Notes under the pieces: generated by a model
Told to the model about the DNA's origin: nothing
The model's database searches: none
The model's input: only the letters and a program-made list of their open reading frames with translations
Assembly (NCBI GenBank): GCA_948517135.1
Contig: CAORJJ010000096.1
Location: 1 to 6,462 of the forward strand
Length of the DNA stretch: 6,462 bases
Direction: 5' to 3'
From: an uncultured Clostridia bacterium
Lineage (GTDB): Bacteria; Bacillota; Clostridia; TANB77; CAG-508
Part shown: piece after piece, positions 6,411-6,462 of the stretch
Position numbering within the stretch: position 1 is the stretch's first letter
Layout of the letters: each line of letters starts with the position of its first letter
Translations under genes and position numbers: made by a program

Positions 6411-6439
6411 ATTATATACTTTTTTTTGTTATTTTTCAA
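6411..6439 (-). promoter_or_regulatory. Sigma-A-type promoter of the pilin-like gene
   Basis: The coding strand shows a -35 box TTGAAA (6434-6439), a 17-base spacer and a -10 box TATAAT (6411-6416). The start of transcription is expected near 6404, about 27 bases before the ATG. The spacer contains a run of eight A. Confidence 0.7.
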
Positions 6440-6462
6440 CATTTTTCAGTATATTATATTAT

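Overview
The window comes from a very AT-rich genome, roughly a quarter G+C by eye. It has purine-rich Shine-Dalgarno sites, consensus sigma-A-type promoters, the standard genetic code (TGG for Trp, TGA used as a stop) and all genes on one strand. This fits a low-GC Firmicute, most likely a clostridial or gut-type relative. No marker gene is present, so genus and species cannot be named.

All genes are on the minus strand, so the window reads from right to left. At the right end (5991-6377) is a single small gene for a TrbC/VirB2-like pilin-type membrane protein. It has its own promoter (6411-6439), a strong ribosome binding site and a hairpin terminator (5937-5970). Immediately after that terminator a second consensus promoter (5865-5893) starts a tightly packed operon that continues beyond the left edge. 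Its order is: a 511-residue polytopic membrane protein (4286-5821, probably a GT-C-like glycosyltransferase), glucose-1-phosphate cytidylyltransferase rfbF (3486-4265), CDP-glucose 4,6-dehydratase rfbG (2441-3478), and two tandem genes for GtrII-family glucosyltransferase-like membrane proteins. The first tandem copy (879-2424) is broken by a frameshift; the second (1-852) is intact as far as it can be seen. Intergenic gaps inside the operon are 7 to 26 bases. No stretch over 300 bases lacks a gene.

Taken together the operon looks like part of a surface-polysaccharide locus. RfbF and RfbG convert glucose-1-phosphate to CDP-glucose and then to CDP-4-keto-6-deoxyglucose, the branch point to 3,6-dideoxyhexoses and related deoxy sugars. 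The membrane proteins would transfer sugars from lipid carriers on the outer face of the membrane. The enzyme that would consume CDP-4-keto-6-deoxyglucose is not in the window.

The most notable observation is the frameshift in the first gtrII-like copy. It falls exactly at a tandem pentanucleotide (AATAT on the plus strand, 1767-1776). Adding one more 5-base unit restores the reading frame and recreates the amino-acid sequence of the intact neighbour across the junction. This is either a reversible on/off switch, a recent loss of function, or an assembly error. I do not see a clearly undescribed system, but this broken/intact tandem pair and the stand-alone pilin-like gene deserve a second look.
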